In this document: positions 32,785 through 41,436 of the stretch, piece by piece | Numbering within the stretch: position 1 is the stretch's first letter | How the letters are laid out: each line of letters starts with the position of its first letter | Assembly: GCA_002331575.1 (NCBI GenBank) | Contig: DCZG01000155.1 | Location: 1 to 49,023, forward strand | DNA from: Atopobium sp. UBA2090 | Lineage (GTDB): Bacteria > Actinomycetota > Coriobacteriia > Coriobacteriales > Atopobiaceae | Direction: 5' to 3' | Length of the DNA: 49,023 nt | The notes under the pieces: model-generated | The model's database searches: none | Told to the model about the DNA's origin: nothing | Seen by the model: only the letters and a program-made list of their open reading frames with translations | Translations under genes and position numbers: made by a program

Positions 32785-33639
32785 CTACCCCAGATCCACT
32801 ATGACGGGACGCTCCTTCAGGCTGTCGTTGGGGTAGTGGAGAACGAGCTTCCTCTCGCCCTCCTTGGTGAGGAAGACCATCCCGTGGCCGCCGTTCTCCT
32901 TGTAGATCGGCTCTTCGAGCTGCTTCCAGGGACCCGTGATCCTGCCGCTCTCAGACAACGCGGCGCCGATGGCATAACCGCGAGTCCCCCAGCTCGAGAG
33001 AATCATGCGCAGCGACCCATCGCCATCGCGATAGGCGTACGGACCATCCGAGAAGTACACGTCCCCGTCGATCCCGAACTCGGCCTTCGCGAACGGAATC
33101 GGTCTCGACCACGGCGCCTCGTCGGCGTGGAAAAGCGTGATGGGTTCTCCTGTCGCATGGGACAGGTCGTCCGCGAGGGGCAGCGCGCAGTAGGCACCGC
33201 GCAGGTCATCGGGGAGGCTATGACTGAAGAGCAGCCAGCGGGTACCGTCCTCATCCACGAAGAGGGACCCGTCGATACAGTCCCACCCCTGCGGCGTGAT
33301 GACGTCAGGAGTCATGGGGGCAAACGGCCCCAGGGGCGAGGCTGACGAGAGGATCTGCACGCCCTTCGCGCGTCCCTCCGCCCCGAAGGTCGATACCAGG
33401 TAGAAGGTCCTGTCGAGGCAGATGCACTCGGGCGCCCAGTAGCACTTCGTCGCCCAGAAGGCTCCGTCGTTGTGGAAGATCTCGAACGGTCCCTCCCACT
33501 CCACCAGGTCGTCGCTCCTGTAGGCGTCGAAGCCGTCCGCAGGACCCCAAGCGGTCCGTGCCCGAGTTCCGTAGAGGTAGTAGGTTCCGTCGTGAAGAAG
33601 AACGAACGGGTCCCTGATGTTGATGTCCTGGAGTTCCAT
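32785..33639 (-). CDS. Glycoside hydrolase family 43-like enzyme
   Basis: A 284-aa five-bladed beta-propeller of the GH43/GH62/GH117 type. RDPFVLLHDGTYYLYGT carries the base Asp10; WAPE and IDGSLFVDEDG (Asp123) follow in the expected order. There is no signal peptide, so it acts inside the cell, probably on arabinosyl or xylosyl linkages. The ATG at 33639 lies two bases after the rhamnosidase stop with GGGGA upstream, so translation is coupled. Its product range may match sugars attached next to rhamnose. Confidence 0.85.
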   Translation of the reverse strand: MELQDINIRDPFVLLHDGTYYLYGTRARTAWGPADGFDAYRSDDLVEWEGPFEIFHNDGAFWATKCYWAPECICLDRTFYLVSTFGAEGRAKGVQILSSASPLGPFAPMTPDVITPQGWDCIDGSLFVDEDGTRWLLFSHSLPDDLRGAYCALPLADDLSHATGEPITLFHADEAPWSRPIPFAKAEFGIDGDVYFSDGPYAYRDGDGSLRMILSSWGTRGYAIGAALSESGRITGPWKQLEEPIYKENGGHGMVFLTKEGERKLVLHYPNDSLKERPVIVDLG

Positions 33640-33641
33640 GA

Positions 33642-36008
33642 CTAGTCCCCTTTCTTCGAGCAGAGCACGTACGAGCCGGCACCAAACGAGCGCTCGGCCT
33701 CGCCGGGCATCGTGACGTGCGCGATTGTTCCCGCGGGCACCGTCAGCTCGAGACGGACGACGTCGCCCTCGCGCCTCCATGCCACGTCAATCGTTCCGAA
33801 CGCTGTCTCATAGGAGAGGTTCGCAAACTCGAGCTCCTCAACCTGGGCAGGAGCGACGTCAAACTCGGCGAAGCCGGGCTCGCGCACGGAGAGGCCGCCG
33901 ACCTTGCGCACGACCCAATCGCCCACGCAGCCGAAGGCGTAATGGTTGAACGAGTAGGCGCCCACCGTGCCGTCGGTCTGGACGGCCGCCCACGACTCCC
34001 AGATGGTCGTGGCGCCATGCTCGACCTCGTAGAGCCAGCTGGGGCAGCCTTCCTGGAAGAAGACGCGCGCCGCTTGGTCGGCGTGGCCGAAGCGACCAAG
34101 CACGTCGAGCAGGTAGGGAACGGAGAGGAAGCCGGTATCGAGACGATCTCCGTTAGCCGTGATCATCTGAGACAGGTACTCGGCCGTTGCCTGGCGCTCG
34201 GACTCCGGAAGCAGGTCAAACGCAAGGGCGAGCACGTAGGGACCCTGGAAGTCGGAGGCAAGCCTCCCCTCCCCCAGGTAGAAGCGATTCTGGAAGGCAC
34301 GACGGACGTTGCCCGCATAGCTCTCGAACGCTGCGGCATCATCGTAGCGACCAAGCTCTCGAGCGATTCGGGCGAGCAGGGCAGAGGAGTAGGCGAGAAA
34401 CGCCGTTGCCACGAGGTCCTTGGTCGCCATTGCAGTCTCGATGGGGCCCTTGGCGTCCGGGCCGATCATGAAGCTGGGGAACATCCAGTCGCCGTAGTGG
34501 AACTTGGTGTCCCAGACGTAGCGGGCGTCGCCGTCCTTGTCGCCAGCAGCGCTGTCCACGCAGAAACTGTGCCAGGCAAGCATGGCCTCGTAGTTCTCGG
34601 CAAGCACGTCCTTGTGCCCGTAGCGCTGGTAGAGGGTCCACGGCACCATGATGATGGCGTCACCCCAGCCGGCGGAGGAGTACGAGCCGAAGAGGCCCGT
34701 GGTGTAGATGCTCTTGGGCGCAGGCGAGTAGTCGATGACCTGGCCGTCAGCACCCTGGTCGGCGCGAACGCTCGCGAGCCAGCGGCGCAGGAACGCCTCT
34801 GTATCCATGAAGAACGTGGACGTGGGCGAGAAGACCTGGATGTCGCCCGTCCAGCCCATGCGCTCGCGCTGCGGGCAGTCGGTGGGAACGGAGAGCATGT
34901 TGCCGCGCTGGCTCCATTCGATGTTGTCGAGCAGGTGGTTGACGCGCTCGTCGGAGGTCACGAGATGCCCGGTCTCGCGCAGGTCGGAGTAGATTGCGAA
35001 CGCCTTCACGCAGGCGGGGTCGAACTCGCCCTCCCAGCCGGTGATGCGCACGAAGCGGAATCCGTGGAACGTGAAGTCAGGCTCGAGAGTCTCGTCCTGT
35101 CCCCTCCCCACGAACACGTCTATCTGGTCCTTGTTGCGACCCTGGATGTTCGAGAAGAACCTGCCGCTCGCGTCGAGCGCCTCGGCGTGCTCGAGCGTAA
35201 TCTGCTGGCCTTCCGCGAGATGGGCGGAGATGCGCACGCGACCGGCGATGACCTGGCCGAAGTCGAGCACGAGGGTGCCGTCCTCATGCCACCAAGAGGC
35301 AACGGGAAGCTGCTCTCGCCGCACGACCGCTGGGCCCTCCTGCGGGACGAGCACGTCGTAGTCGCCCTCGACCTCGACCGCCGGCTCCCACGCACCAGCC
35401 TCGCCGAGAGATGGGTCACGAACGGCATCCCAGCCAGGCTCGTCGAGACGGAGGTCCTGCTTCTCGCCGATGAAGATGTCCGAGTAGACGTACTTGCCCG
35501 TGGAGCACTCGAAGCCGTCATCGGTGCAGACGACCTGACGTGTGCCATCCTCGAAGGTGATGACGAGCTCTCCCAGGACGGTGAGCGTGTCGCCGAACTG
35601 GCAGGAGTCGCCCGTCGCACCGACGCGACCGGCATACCAGCCGTCTGCGAGGACGATGCCCCACACGTTCTGGTCCTCGAGCAGCTCGGTGACGTCATAG
35701 GTCTGATACTGCAGGATCTTACCGTAGGACGTGAACTCAGGAGCAAAGAGCGTCTCGCTCACGTCGCGCCCGTTGATGGTCGCGTGGTAGATGCCGTGGG
35801 CAGTCATGAGAAGCTGCGCGCTGGCGACCTTTTTGCCCTCAAGCGAGAAGGACTTGCGCAGGAGAGCCGGCTTTCGGAGGCGCTCCTCGAGCGGCGCCGA
35901 GACGGGAATCTCGTGGGTGATGAACATCATCTCAACGGTGAGGATGGGTTCCTCGGTTGCCTTTGGCTGCGTGGACGTGATCCAGCGGGCCTGCCAGTCG
36001 CGCTTCAT
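33642..36008 (-). CDS. GH78 alpha-L-rhamnosidase
   Basis: A 788-aa intracellular alpha-L-rhamnosidase. N-terminal beta-domains include the carbohydrate-binding ANC-type segment (LLMTAHGIYHATINGRDVS, LADGWYAGRVG). The (alpha/alpha)6 catalytic barrel shows PTDCPQRERMGWTGD (general acid Glu382) and ATTIWESW (catalytic base Glu). A C-terminal beta-sandwich (VGDWVVRKVGGLSV, VTVPAG-like) closes it. No signal peptide. The start at 36008 lies 15 bases after the MFS gene. Releases rhamnose from plant glycosides or oligosaccharides after uptake. Confidence 0.93.
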   Translation of the reverse strand: MKRDWQARWITSTQPKATEEPILTVEMMFITHEIPVSAPLEERLRKPALLRKSFSLEGKKVASAQLLMTAHGIYHATINGRDVSETLFAPEFTSYGKILQYQTYDVTELLEDQNVWGIVLADGWYAGRVGATGDSCQFGDTLTVLGELVITFEDGTRQVVCTDDGFECSTGKYVYSDIFIGEKQDLRLDEPGWDAVRDPSLGEAGAWEPAVEVEGDYDVLVPQEGPAVVRREQLPVASWWHEDGTLVLDFGQVIAGRVRISAHLAEGQQITLEHAEALDASGRFFSNIQGRNKDQIDVFVGRGQDETLEPDFTFHGFRFVRITGWEGEFDPACVKAFAIYSDLRETGHLVTSDERVNHLLDNIEWSQRGNMLSVPTDCPQRERMGWTGDIQVFSPTSTFFMDTEAFLRRWLASVRADQGADGQVIDYSPAPKSIYTTGLFGSYSSAGWGDAIIMVPWTLYQRYGHKDVLAENYEAMLAWHSFCVDSAAGDKDGDARYVWDTKFHYGDWMFPSFMIGPDAKGPIETAMATKDLVATAFLAYSSALLARIARELGRYDDAAAFESYAGNVRRAFQNRFYLGEGRLASDFQGPYVLALAFDLLPESERQATAEYLSQMITANGDRLDTGFLSVPYLLDVLGRFGHADQAARVFFQEGCPSWLYEVEHGATTIWESWAAVQTDGTVGAYSFNHYAFGCVGDWVVRKVGGLSVREPGFAEFDVAPAQVEELEFANLSYETAFGTIDVAWRREGDVVRLELTVPAGTIAHVTMPGEAERSFGAGSYVLCSKKGD

Positions 36009-36023
36009 GATGGGTGACCTTCC

Positions 36024-37253
36024 CTACTCGTTCGCTGACGCCGGCATCGGCGCAGACTGCTTGGCGAAGGCCTCGTCGAGGACCTTCTTCTGGAAACCGG
36101 TGGCAGTGAGGATGGCGGCCGTGACGAGCGCGATGACGCCGGCGACCCTCAGTGTAGCGGCGGGAGTGCCATCAAGGACTGCGCCGGAGATGGCATTGAG
36201 GACGATCGGGCTCAGGAAGCCGCCGATGCAGGTGCCGATGGAGTACACGGCGATGGATGCCGCGATCATGTAGGGCGGGTTTGACACGGAGAGCACGAAG
36301 GGCGCCTGACTCATGAAGATGGAGAGGGTGGCACCGACGAGGAAGCACGCCACATAGTAGATGGGAAGGCTGGTGGCGAGGCTCACGAGGATGAGACCGA
36401 CGCCCACGAGGCCGAAGGCGACCAGGAACGACTGCTTCATGAAGTGCGGAAGGAGCTTTCCGAGGACGAGACCGCAGGCGAGGCCGCCAAGGGTGGCGAG
36501 GGTACCCGCAAGACCGGCGACGGTGGACACGGTCTCGGGGGTGGCAAGGCCGGAGGTGATGGCGACCATGGCCATGTTGTTCATGAGCGAGTTGTAGAGA
36601 GCCAGGAACAGGATGCCGAGAATCGCGACGACGATGGTAGAGGAGCTGATCTTGCCCTTGGGCGTATCGGACATGTCCTGCTTGGCGGCCTCGACCATGT
36701 CGCGGTCGTTGGGGATGAGGGCGAGCGAGAGGACGAGGACGACAATGGCGAGCAGGTATACGAGGTAGTTGTTCCTCCAGCCACCTGCGGCGAGGAAGCC
36801 ACCGACCATGGTCATGAACATGGCGCCCAGGCTCACGAACGCCGTGTTGAGACCCATGGCGGCCTGACGCTCCTCGGGCGGGAGGAACTCGGTGAAGAGC
36901 AGCTGCGTGACGTTGGTGATGGCTCCCACGCCCAGGCCGAGGATGCCGGAGCACACCAGCATGAAGGCGAGGTTCGAGCTAAAGAAGTAAGGCAGCAGTC
37001 CACCAACGGCGACGAGGACCACGCCGACGATGGCGATGGACTTCTTGGGCGTGACGTTGGCGATCTTGCCGATCACGAGCGCTGCAACGATACCGATGAG
37101 GCTGGGGATGGACGTGAGCATCTGGACCGTCGTTGCGCCCGCATCGGGAAACGACTGGGCGATTGCCGAGAGCGACGGGGTGATGCCGAGTGAAGCCATG
37201 GACAGAAGCGTGAGCGAGAAGATGCCCGCCTTCACCTTTGTTGTCTTTGCCAT
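36024..37253 (-). CDS. MFS sugar/rhamnoside transporter
   Basis: A 409-aa, 12-helix major facilitator. It begins MAKTTKVKAGIFSLTLLSMASLGITPSLSAIAQSFP, has GKIANVTPKKSIAIVG between helices 2 and 3, a short central loop (MVEAAKQDMSDTPKGK) and a second bundle. The ATG at 37253 follows GAGGAG. It is first in the operon with GH78 and GH43, so it is probably the importer of the rhamnoside that these enzymes degrade. It could also be an exporter, but the context argues against that. Confidence 0.85.
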   Translation of the reverse strand: MAKTTKVKAGIFSLTLLSMASLGITPSLSAIAQSFPDAGATTVQMLTSIPSLIGIVAALVIGKIANVTPKKSIAIVGVVLVAVGGLLPYFFSSNLAFMLVCSGILGLGVGAITNVTQLLFTEFLPPEERQAAMGLNTAFVSLGAMFMTMVGGFLAAGGWRNNYLVYLLAIVVLVLSLALIPNDRDMVEAAKQDMSDTPKGKISSSTIVVAILGILFLALYNSLMNNMAMVAITSGLATPETVSTVAGLAGTLATLGGLACGLVLGKLLPHFMKQSFLVAFGLVGVGLILVSLATSLPIYYVACFLVGATLSIFMSQAPFVLSVSNPPYMIAASIAVYSIGTCIGGFLSPIVLNAISGAVLDGTPAATLRVAGVIALVTAAILTATGFQKKVLDEAFAKQSAPMPASANE

Positions 37254-37314
37254 AATGCGTACTCCTCTATCTGGTGAGAAAAGAAATGGACAGGTTGCAC
37301 AATCCAATGTGGTG

Positions 37315-37334
37315 AGGACGCTCGCGATCGTCCT
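37315..37334. promoter_or_regulatory. Inverted repeat between AraC-type gene and rhamnosidase operon
   Basis: AGGACG-N8-CGTCCT lies in the 164-base divergent region, between the two start codons, close to the plus-strand promoter. A candidate binding site for the AraC-type regulator, by position only. Confidence 0.35.
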
Positions 37335-37357
37335 TTTCATCTTGTATTTTGGGGGCT

Positions 37358-37386
37358 TTGACCCCGAGACTCAATTTCGCTATCTT
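37358..37386 (+). promoter_or_regulatory. Promoter of the AraC-type gene
   Basis: TTGACC (37358-37363), a 17-bp spacer and TATCTT (37381-37386) precede the AraC start by about 30 bases. Confidence 0.6.
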
Positions 37387-37417
37387 AGGGATAGTTGCCC
37401 GATTCTTATATGGTTGG

Positions 37418-38362
37418 ATGGTCATGAAGCATAGCAGCGATCGAGGCGCGCCCATACCCCTCATCAGCGAAGACCTGCCAGCGCTCGAGAACCTGGCGGC
37501 GGTCTTCACGGGCGGAGTGACGTCCGACCTGCTCGTCCGCGAGAAGCTCGCACCAGCCGAAGACGACATCTACCTGGTCGCGCACAAGATGGACCGTTCG
37601 GCGCCCACGCACTCGCACGACTACTACGAGCTCATCTACGTGACCGGCGGAGACGTCATCAACTGCGTGCAGGGCGAGGATCTCTACCTGCCCAACGGAA
37701 GCCTCTGCATCATGAACCTCAAGAGCGAGCACTCGCTCGAGGTGGGAAATCCGCAGACGACCATCGTGAATCTCTGCCTCAAGCCCTCGTTGTTCAAGGA
37801 GGGAATCTTCAAGAGCTTTCTGGATGACGACAACATCGTGTCGAGCTACCTAAGAGGCGAGAAGGACCGCAGCTATCTCATCCTCTCGGACCCGTCGCGC
37901 CAGACCATCCAGCGACGCATGGGCTCGATCGCTCGTGACTACGCGGAGTCAGGGCTCAGACAGTCCTTCTCGCTCGCCGCGCACGTGCTCCTGCTTCTCT
38001 CCGAGCTGCCCAAGGTCGAGACCTACAGCTTCTACGGCATCAACCAGCGAACCATGGAGATGCTCGATTACATCTCGGTCAACAGTGCGACTGTCACGGT
38101 AGGCTCGCTCGCGCAGGAGTTCGGATACAACGAGAGCTACACCTCTCAGTACATCAAGCGGCACACGGGAAGAAATGCGTCGCAGTTCATCGTGGAGGCG
38201 CGCCTCTCCCATGCCCGCGAGCTCCTCCAGGACACAACGATGTCCGCGGAAGCCATCGCGACCGAGGTGGGATACCGGAGCTACAGCCACTTCCATCAGA
38301 CGTTCAAGGACCACTTTGGCTGCACTCCCAAGGAATGGCGAGAGCAGGAGCAGGACGAGTAG
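37418..38362 (+). CDS. AraC-family transcriptional regulator
   Basis: About 314 aa. An N-terminal cupin-type sensor domain (THSHDYYELIYVTGGDV, LYLPNGSLCIMN) precedes a C-terminal pair of helix-turn-helix motifs: VGSLAQEFGYNESYTSQYIKRHTG, then SAEAIATEVGYRSYSHFHQTFKDHFGCTPKEWR. The start is either ATG 37418 or 37424; neither has a strong ribosome site. Divergent from the MFS-GH78-GH43 operon, so probably its rhamnose- or rhamnoside-responsive activator. Confidence 0.9.
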   Translation: MVMKHSSDRGAPIPLISEDLPALENLAAVFTGGVTSDLLVREKLAPAEDDIYLVAHKMDRSAPTHSHDYYELIYVTGGDVINCVQGEDLYLPNGSLCIMNLKSEHSLEVGNPQTTIVNLCLKPSLFKEGIFKSFLDDDNIVSSYLRGEKDRSYLILSDPSRQTIQRRMGSIARDYAESGLRQSFSLAAHVLLLLSELPKVETYSFYGINQRTMEMLDYISVNSATVTVGSLAQEFGYNESYTSQYIKRHTGRNASQFIVEARLSHARELLQDTTMSAEAIATEVGYRSYSHFHQTFKDHFGCTPKEWREQEQDE

Positions 38363-38382
38363 CGCGGCGGAAACGAGGGTCA

Positions 38383-38967
38383 TCACGCAGGGCCGGGCGC
38401 ACTCTTTCGCATCGCCGCGAGCGTGTCGACCATACCCCTGCCCAGCGGACGCGACATCACCCCGGCGAAGACGGCGGGGCTCGGCTCCACGCGCTGGTCT
38501 GCCATCGCCGCGACGATTCCCCCGAAGATAATCGAGAGGTCAGCACGCTGGTCGGCGTCGAGCGTGCCCTCGTCGAGCCCGGCAGCCTTGAGCCACGCGC
38601 GTTCCAGAGCGTTGCGGACGAGACGGACGAGCAGGTCCGAACCACTCCGGGCATAGAGCGAGGCCTTCGACATGTCACCGGGCCTGATGCTCGACGCCAT
38701 CACCGCCGCGACCCTCTCGTCCGCACCGTCGGCGTCCAGGAGCGCCGCCGGGAGCGCGTCAAAGACGCTGTCGTCAAAGAGCTTCTCGGCCATGTCCTCG
38801 ATGCTGTCGAAGTGGCGATAGAAGGTGTTGTGGTTGACCCCGGCCTCGGACGCGATGCCGCGCGCCGTCATCTCGGAGAAGGGCATGGCGCCCAGCTGCC
38901 GCCAGAACGCCGCGGCGAGTCTGTCCCGCGGGGACAGCGTCCCCGAATCCCCTCTCGGCCGCACCAT
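38383..38967 (-). CDS. TetR-family transcriptional regulator
   Basis: A 194-aa regulator with an N-terminal TetR helix-turn-helix, FSEMTARGIASEAGVNHNTFYRHFDSIEDMAEKLF, and a helical ligand domain. The ATG at 38967 follows GGGAGG. It converges on the AraC gene and diverges from the HXXEE membrane protein, which it probably controls. Confidence 0.88.
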   Translation of the reverse strand: MVRPRGDSGTLSPRDRLAAAFWRQLGAMPFSEMTARGIASEAGVNHNTFYRHFDSIEDMAEKLFDDSVFDALPAALLDADGADERVAAVMASSIRPGDMSKASLYARSGSDLLVRLVRNALERAWLKAAGLDEGTLDADQRADLSIIFGGIVAAMADQRVEPSPAVFAGVMSRPLGRGMVDTLAAMRKSAPGPA

Positions 38968-39046
38968 GAGACCTCCCGAGTAGACACGAATGCCGAAGCC
39001 GTCTCTTTAAGTATGCCCCTCGGCAGCCTACGCTTGTCGAGAAAAG

Positions 39047-39059
39047 AGACAGTGTGTCT
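39047..39059. promoter_or_regulatory. Candidate TetR operator
   Basis: AGACA-GTG-TGTCT is a perfect short palindrome about 20 bases before the HXXEE start codon, in the 112-base divergent region. A TAGACAC half-site recurs near the TetR gene start (about 38981). Confidence 0.4.
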
Positions 39060-39079
39060 ATCTAGCGAGAAGGACGATC

Positions 39080-39736
39080 ATGGGGTATCTGAGAAGCCAC
39101 TGGTACGACCTCGGAGTCATCCCGGCAGCTGCCGCAGCGGCGTACCTGGCCGTCACCTGGCAGGGCGACGACGTGCTGCTAAGACTCGCGCTGCTCAACT
39201 ACATCGTCATCTTCTGGCACCAGTTCGAGGAGTACCGTCTCCCCGGCGGCGAGCCGGCCATCACGAACCTCGCGTCACAGCCGTCCGACGACGGCCCCTC
39301 CGACCGCTATCCGCTCAACCAGAACAACGCGCTGTTCATGAATGCCGTCGGGAGCTACGTCCTGTACTTCCTCCCCGTGCTGTTCCCGCACGTCCTTTGG
39401 CTGGGATTCGCGCCGGTGGTCTTTGGGATGTCGCAGGTCATCATCCACGTCCTCATCACGCCCCGGCAGATCGGCAACCGCGTCTACTCGCCGGGCGCCG
39501 GCGCGGTCGTGTTCGGCCACCTGCCCGTAGGGGTGTGCTGGTTTGTCTACGTCGTGTCGAACGGCCTGCTCGGCTGGGTCGACGTGCTGCTCGGCGTCGT
39601 GCTGCTCGCCGCGTTCATCCGTGGGGTCATGCTCGGGATAGGCTACGGCGTCATGAAGGACCCGAAGTCGCCGTATCCGTTCCCTGAGGACGAATTCGAG
39701 CGCAGCGGATACGCGGAGCGGATACGGAGGAAGTAG
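39080..39736 (+). CDS. HXXEE-domain membrane protein
   Basis: A 218-aa integral membrane protein with about five or six hydrophobic helices. The signature WHQFEEY (H..EE) is in the second helix, and a later HVLITPRQIGNRVYSPG completes the family pattern. Function unknown; the conserved His/Glu residues in the membrane suggest metal or lipid chemistry. AGAAGGA precedes the ATG. Divergent from TetR. Its stop lies 22 bases before the left hairpin repeat of the ATPase unit. Confidence 0.8.
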   Translation: MGYLRSHWYDLGVIPAAAAAAYLAVTWQGDDVLLRLALLNYIVIFWHQFEEYRLPGGEPAITNLASQPSDDGPSDRYPLNQNNALFMNAVGSYVLYFLPVLFPHVLWLGFAPVVFGMSQVIIHVLITPRQIGNRVYSPGAGAVVFGHLPVGVCWFVYVVSNGLLGWVDVLLGVVLLAAFIRGVMLGIGYGVMKDPKSPYPFPEDEFERSGYAERIRRK

Positions 39737-39758
39737 CGGTCACTGTCACTGTGCGACT

Positions 39759-39796
39759 ATTCCGAAAGGTCTCACAAATTTGCGGGTTTTCGGAAT
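39759..39796. repeat. Left copy of 38-bp hairpin repeat bracketing the ATPase gene
   Basis: ATTCCGAAA-N20-TTTCGGAAT. It ends nine bases before the ATPase stop codon. The arms and the exact 20-base spacing recur at 41109-41146; the spacers share about half their bases (AAAT-TGCG core). At this copy the stem extends by one more pair. Confidence 0.8.
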
Positions 39797-39805
39797 ACGC
39801 GAGGT

Positions 39806-41110
39806 TCACAGGTCAATGATCCCCGGGTCCGTAAGGAAGTCGGTCAACCCCACTACAAGAATGCCCTGATCGTTATGCCACGGTTTCACGCGATTGCGGA
39901 CGACGATCACCTTCCGGAACGAATCCCCCGTACCCACTAGAGACCTCTGCTCCTGTTCCATCTTTCTGGAATCGGGTATCGCAAACGCAGACTGGATATA
40001 GTAACGGCGACTACCCTTGTTGCACACGAAGTCAATCTCGAGTTGTTTTCTACGGAACCTGCCTTCCTCGTCCTTCTCGCTATGGTTCACGACTCCGACG
40101 TCAACACTGAAGCCTCTGAACCTCATCTCGTTATAAAGGGCATTCTCCATCAGGTGGGTCTCCTCCTGCTGGCGAAAGTTGAGACGTGCGTTACGGAGCC
40201 CCAGATCCTCGTAGTAGTACTTCTTCGGGGAACCGATGTGCTTTCTGCCCTTTACGTCGTAGCGGCTAACCTCCTCCACGAGGAAGGCGTCCTTGAGGTA
40301 ATCGATGTATGCGCGGACGGTCTTGTCATCGATGTTTCCCATCCCGTTCGAAGCGAACGTATTCGCGAGTTTGGTTGGGTTGGTGAGCGAGCCCACGGCC
40401 GAAGCGAGGACGTCCACGACAGATTCAATCGCCACGTTACCGCGAAGACCGTTTCGTTCAACGATGTCATCGATGTAAACCTTGTCCATAAGGTTGGTCA
40501 GATATGCCGCCCTTCCCTCGTCAGATGAAAACGAAAGGATATGAGGCAGCCCCCCGTACGTGACATAGTCAATCCACGCCTCTTCTGCAGTCCCGCCATG
40601 CGCTGGTAGGTACTCGGAAAAGCTCAGAGGCAGAACGCGCACCTCATCGCCCCTGCCACGAAATTCAGTACGGACATCAGAGGAGAGGAACTTGGAGTTG
40701 CTCCCCGTAACATAGACGTCTGCATTCCCCCTGCGCAGAAGCCCGTTCAGGACGCCGTAAATCCTGGGCGGATTCTCAGTATCGCGCAGCTCCTCTTTCG
40801 AGATTGCATACTGGACCTCATCAATCATCGCATAGTGCATCTCTGGACCGTCGCTGATGAGGCCATCTAAGTACTCGGAAAGCTTGCGTGGATCTCGATA
40901 CTCGGCATTCACTTCATCGTCGAGCGCGACCCGAACGATATGTGACTCAGGTATCCCCGCTTCGCACAGATGCCTAGAGTACAAGTCAAAGAGCAGGAAC
41001 GACTTCCCGCATCGTCTGATTCCCGTGATGACCTTTATTGATCCGTTTTCTCTTCGCTCTTCGAGCTTGGAGATATAGTCTGGGCGATTGATAACCATGC
41101 CATCACTCAT
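39806..41110 (-). CDS. AAA_14/DUF4143-type ATPase
   Basis: A 434-aa ATPase. Walker A GIRRCGKS (~30-37), Walker B YAMIDEVQY (Asp97, Glu98) and sensor-like YVTGSNSKFLSS are intact. A winged-helix-like middle follows, then a DUF4143 C-terminus with a PD-(D/E)xK-like LEIDFVCN, in which the usual later E.K is replaced by YIQSAF, so nuclease activity is doubtful. The function of this widespread family is not established. ATG at 41110 lies inside the right hairpin repeat; ATG at 41098 is possible, and the frame upstream through GTCP-type codons has no ribosome site. A solitary gene enclosed by two copies of one repeat, which suggests autoregulation or a movable unit. Confidence 0.85.
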   Translation of the reverse strand: MSDGMVINRPDYISKLEERRENGSIKVITGIRRCGKSFLLFDLYSRHLCEAGIPESHIVRVALDDEVNAEYRDPRKLSEYLDGLISDGPEMHYAMIDEVQYAISKEELRDTENPPRIYGVLNGLLRRGNADVYVTGSNSKFLSSDVRTEFRGRGDEVRVLPLSFSEYLPAHGGTAEEAWIDYVTYGGLPHILSFSSDEGRAAYLTNLMDKVYIDDIVERNGLRGNVAIESVVDVLASAVGSLTNPTKLANTFASNGMGNIDDKTVRAYIDYLKDAFLVEEVSRYDVKGRKHIGSPKKYYYEDLGLRNARLNFRQQEETHLMENALYNEMRFRGFSVDVGVVNHSEKDEEGRFRRKQLEIDFVCNKGSRRYYIQSAFAIPDSRKMEQEQRSLVGTGDSFRKVIVVRNRVKPWHNDQGILVVGLTDFLTDPGIIDL

Positions 41111-41146
41111 TCCGAAATACTGTAAAAATATGCGCGCTTTCGGAAT
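41109..41146. repeat. Right copy of 38-bp hairpin repeat bracketing the ATPase gene
   Basis: ATTCCGAAA-N20-TTTCGGAAT with the same arms and spacer length as 39759-39796. It overlaps the ATPase start codon, so a protein bound here would cover the start of translation and likely the promoter. Confidence 0.8.
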
Positions 41147-41201
41147 AGAATACCACGAGACGCTCCTCGCCGCCGGCAATCTGACAGACGCATGGTGGTG
41201 C

Positions 41202-41246
41202 CACATTGGGACATGTCCCAATAGTAATGGGACATGTCCCAATGTG
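41202..41246. repeat. Nested palindrome (GGGACATGTCCC within a 19-bp inverted repeat)
   Basis: CACATTGGGACATGTCCCA (41202-41220) is the exact reverse complement of 41228-41246, with a 7-base loop ATAGTAA. Each arm contains the perfect palindrome TGGGACATGTCCCA. A further TGTCCCATT half-site follows. It lies 92 bases upstream of the ATPase gene in the 326-base gap before the aldolase; the rest of that gap holds only the terminator at 41376-41413. Confidence 0.85.
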
Positions 41247-41375
41247 TCCCATTAAGCAAGATGCCGCCCCACCGTCATTGATCATCAATGTAGATCTTCG
41301 ACACAGAGCAGGTCTTTAAATGGGAGCCCGCCCCTACGCGACCCCATTGGCCCCGCCTTCTCGCATCAAGACACA

Positions 41376-41413
41376 AATCGGCCCCTCCGGACGTGAGCCC
41401 AGAGAGGCCGATT
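41376..41413 (-). terminator. Terminator of the mannose-family PTS/aldolase operon
   Basis: AATCGGCCCCTC (41376-41387) pairs with GAGAGGCCGATT (41402-41413) with one mismatch and a 14-nt loop, 23 bases after the aldolase stop. The minus strand continues TTGTGTCTTG. Confidence 0.65.
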
Positions 41414-41436
41414 CCACCCCACATGAGGTAGCGGTA

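Noticed and set aside
33717..36017. A 766-codon plus-strand frame opposite the GH78 gene
   Set aside because: Antisense shadow of the rhamnosidase with the same biased composition and no motif.
41111..41288. N-terminal extension of the ATPase, or a small gene, through the GGGACATGTCCC region (GTCP-type repeats)
   Set aside because: The codons simply translate the palindrome, there is no ribosome site, and the family's usual start fits 41110 or 41098.
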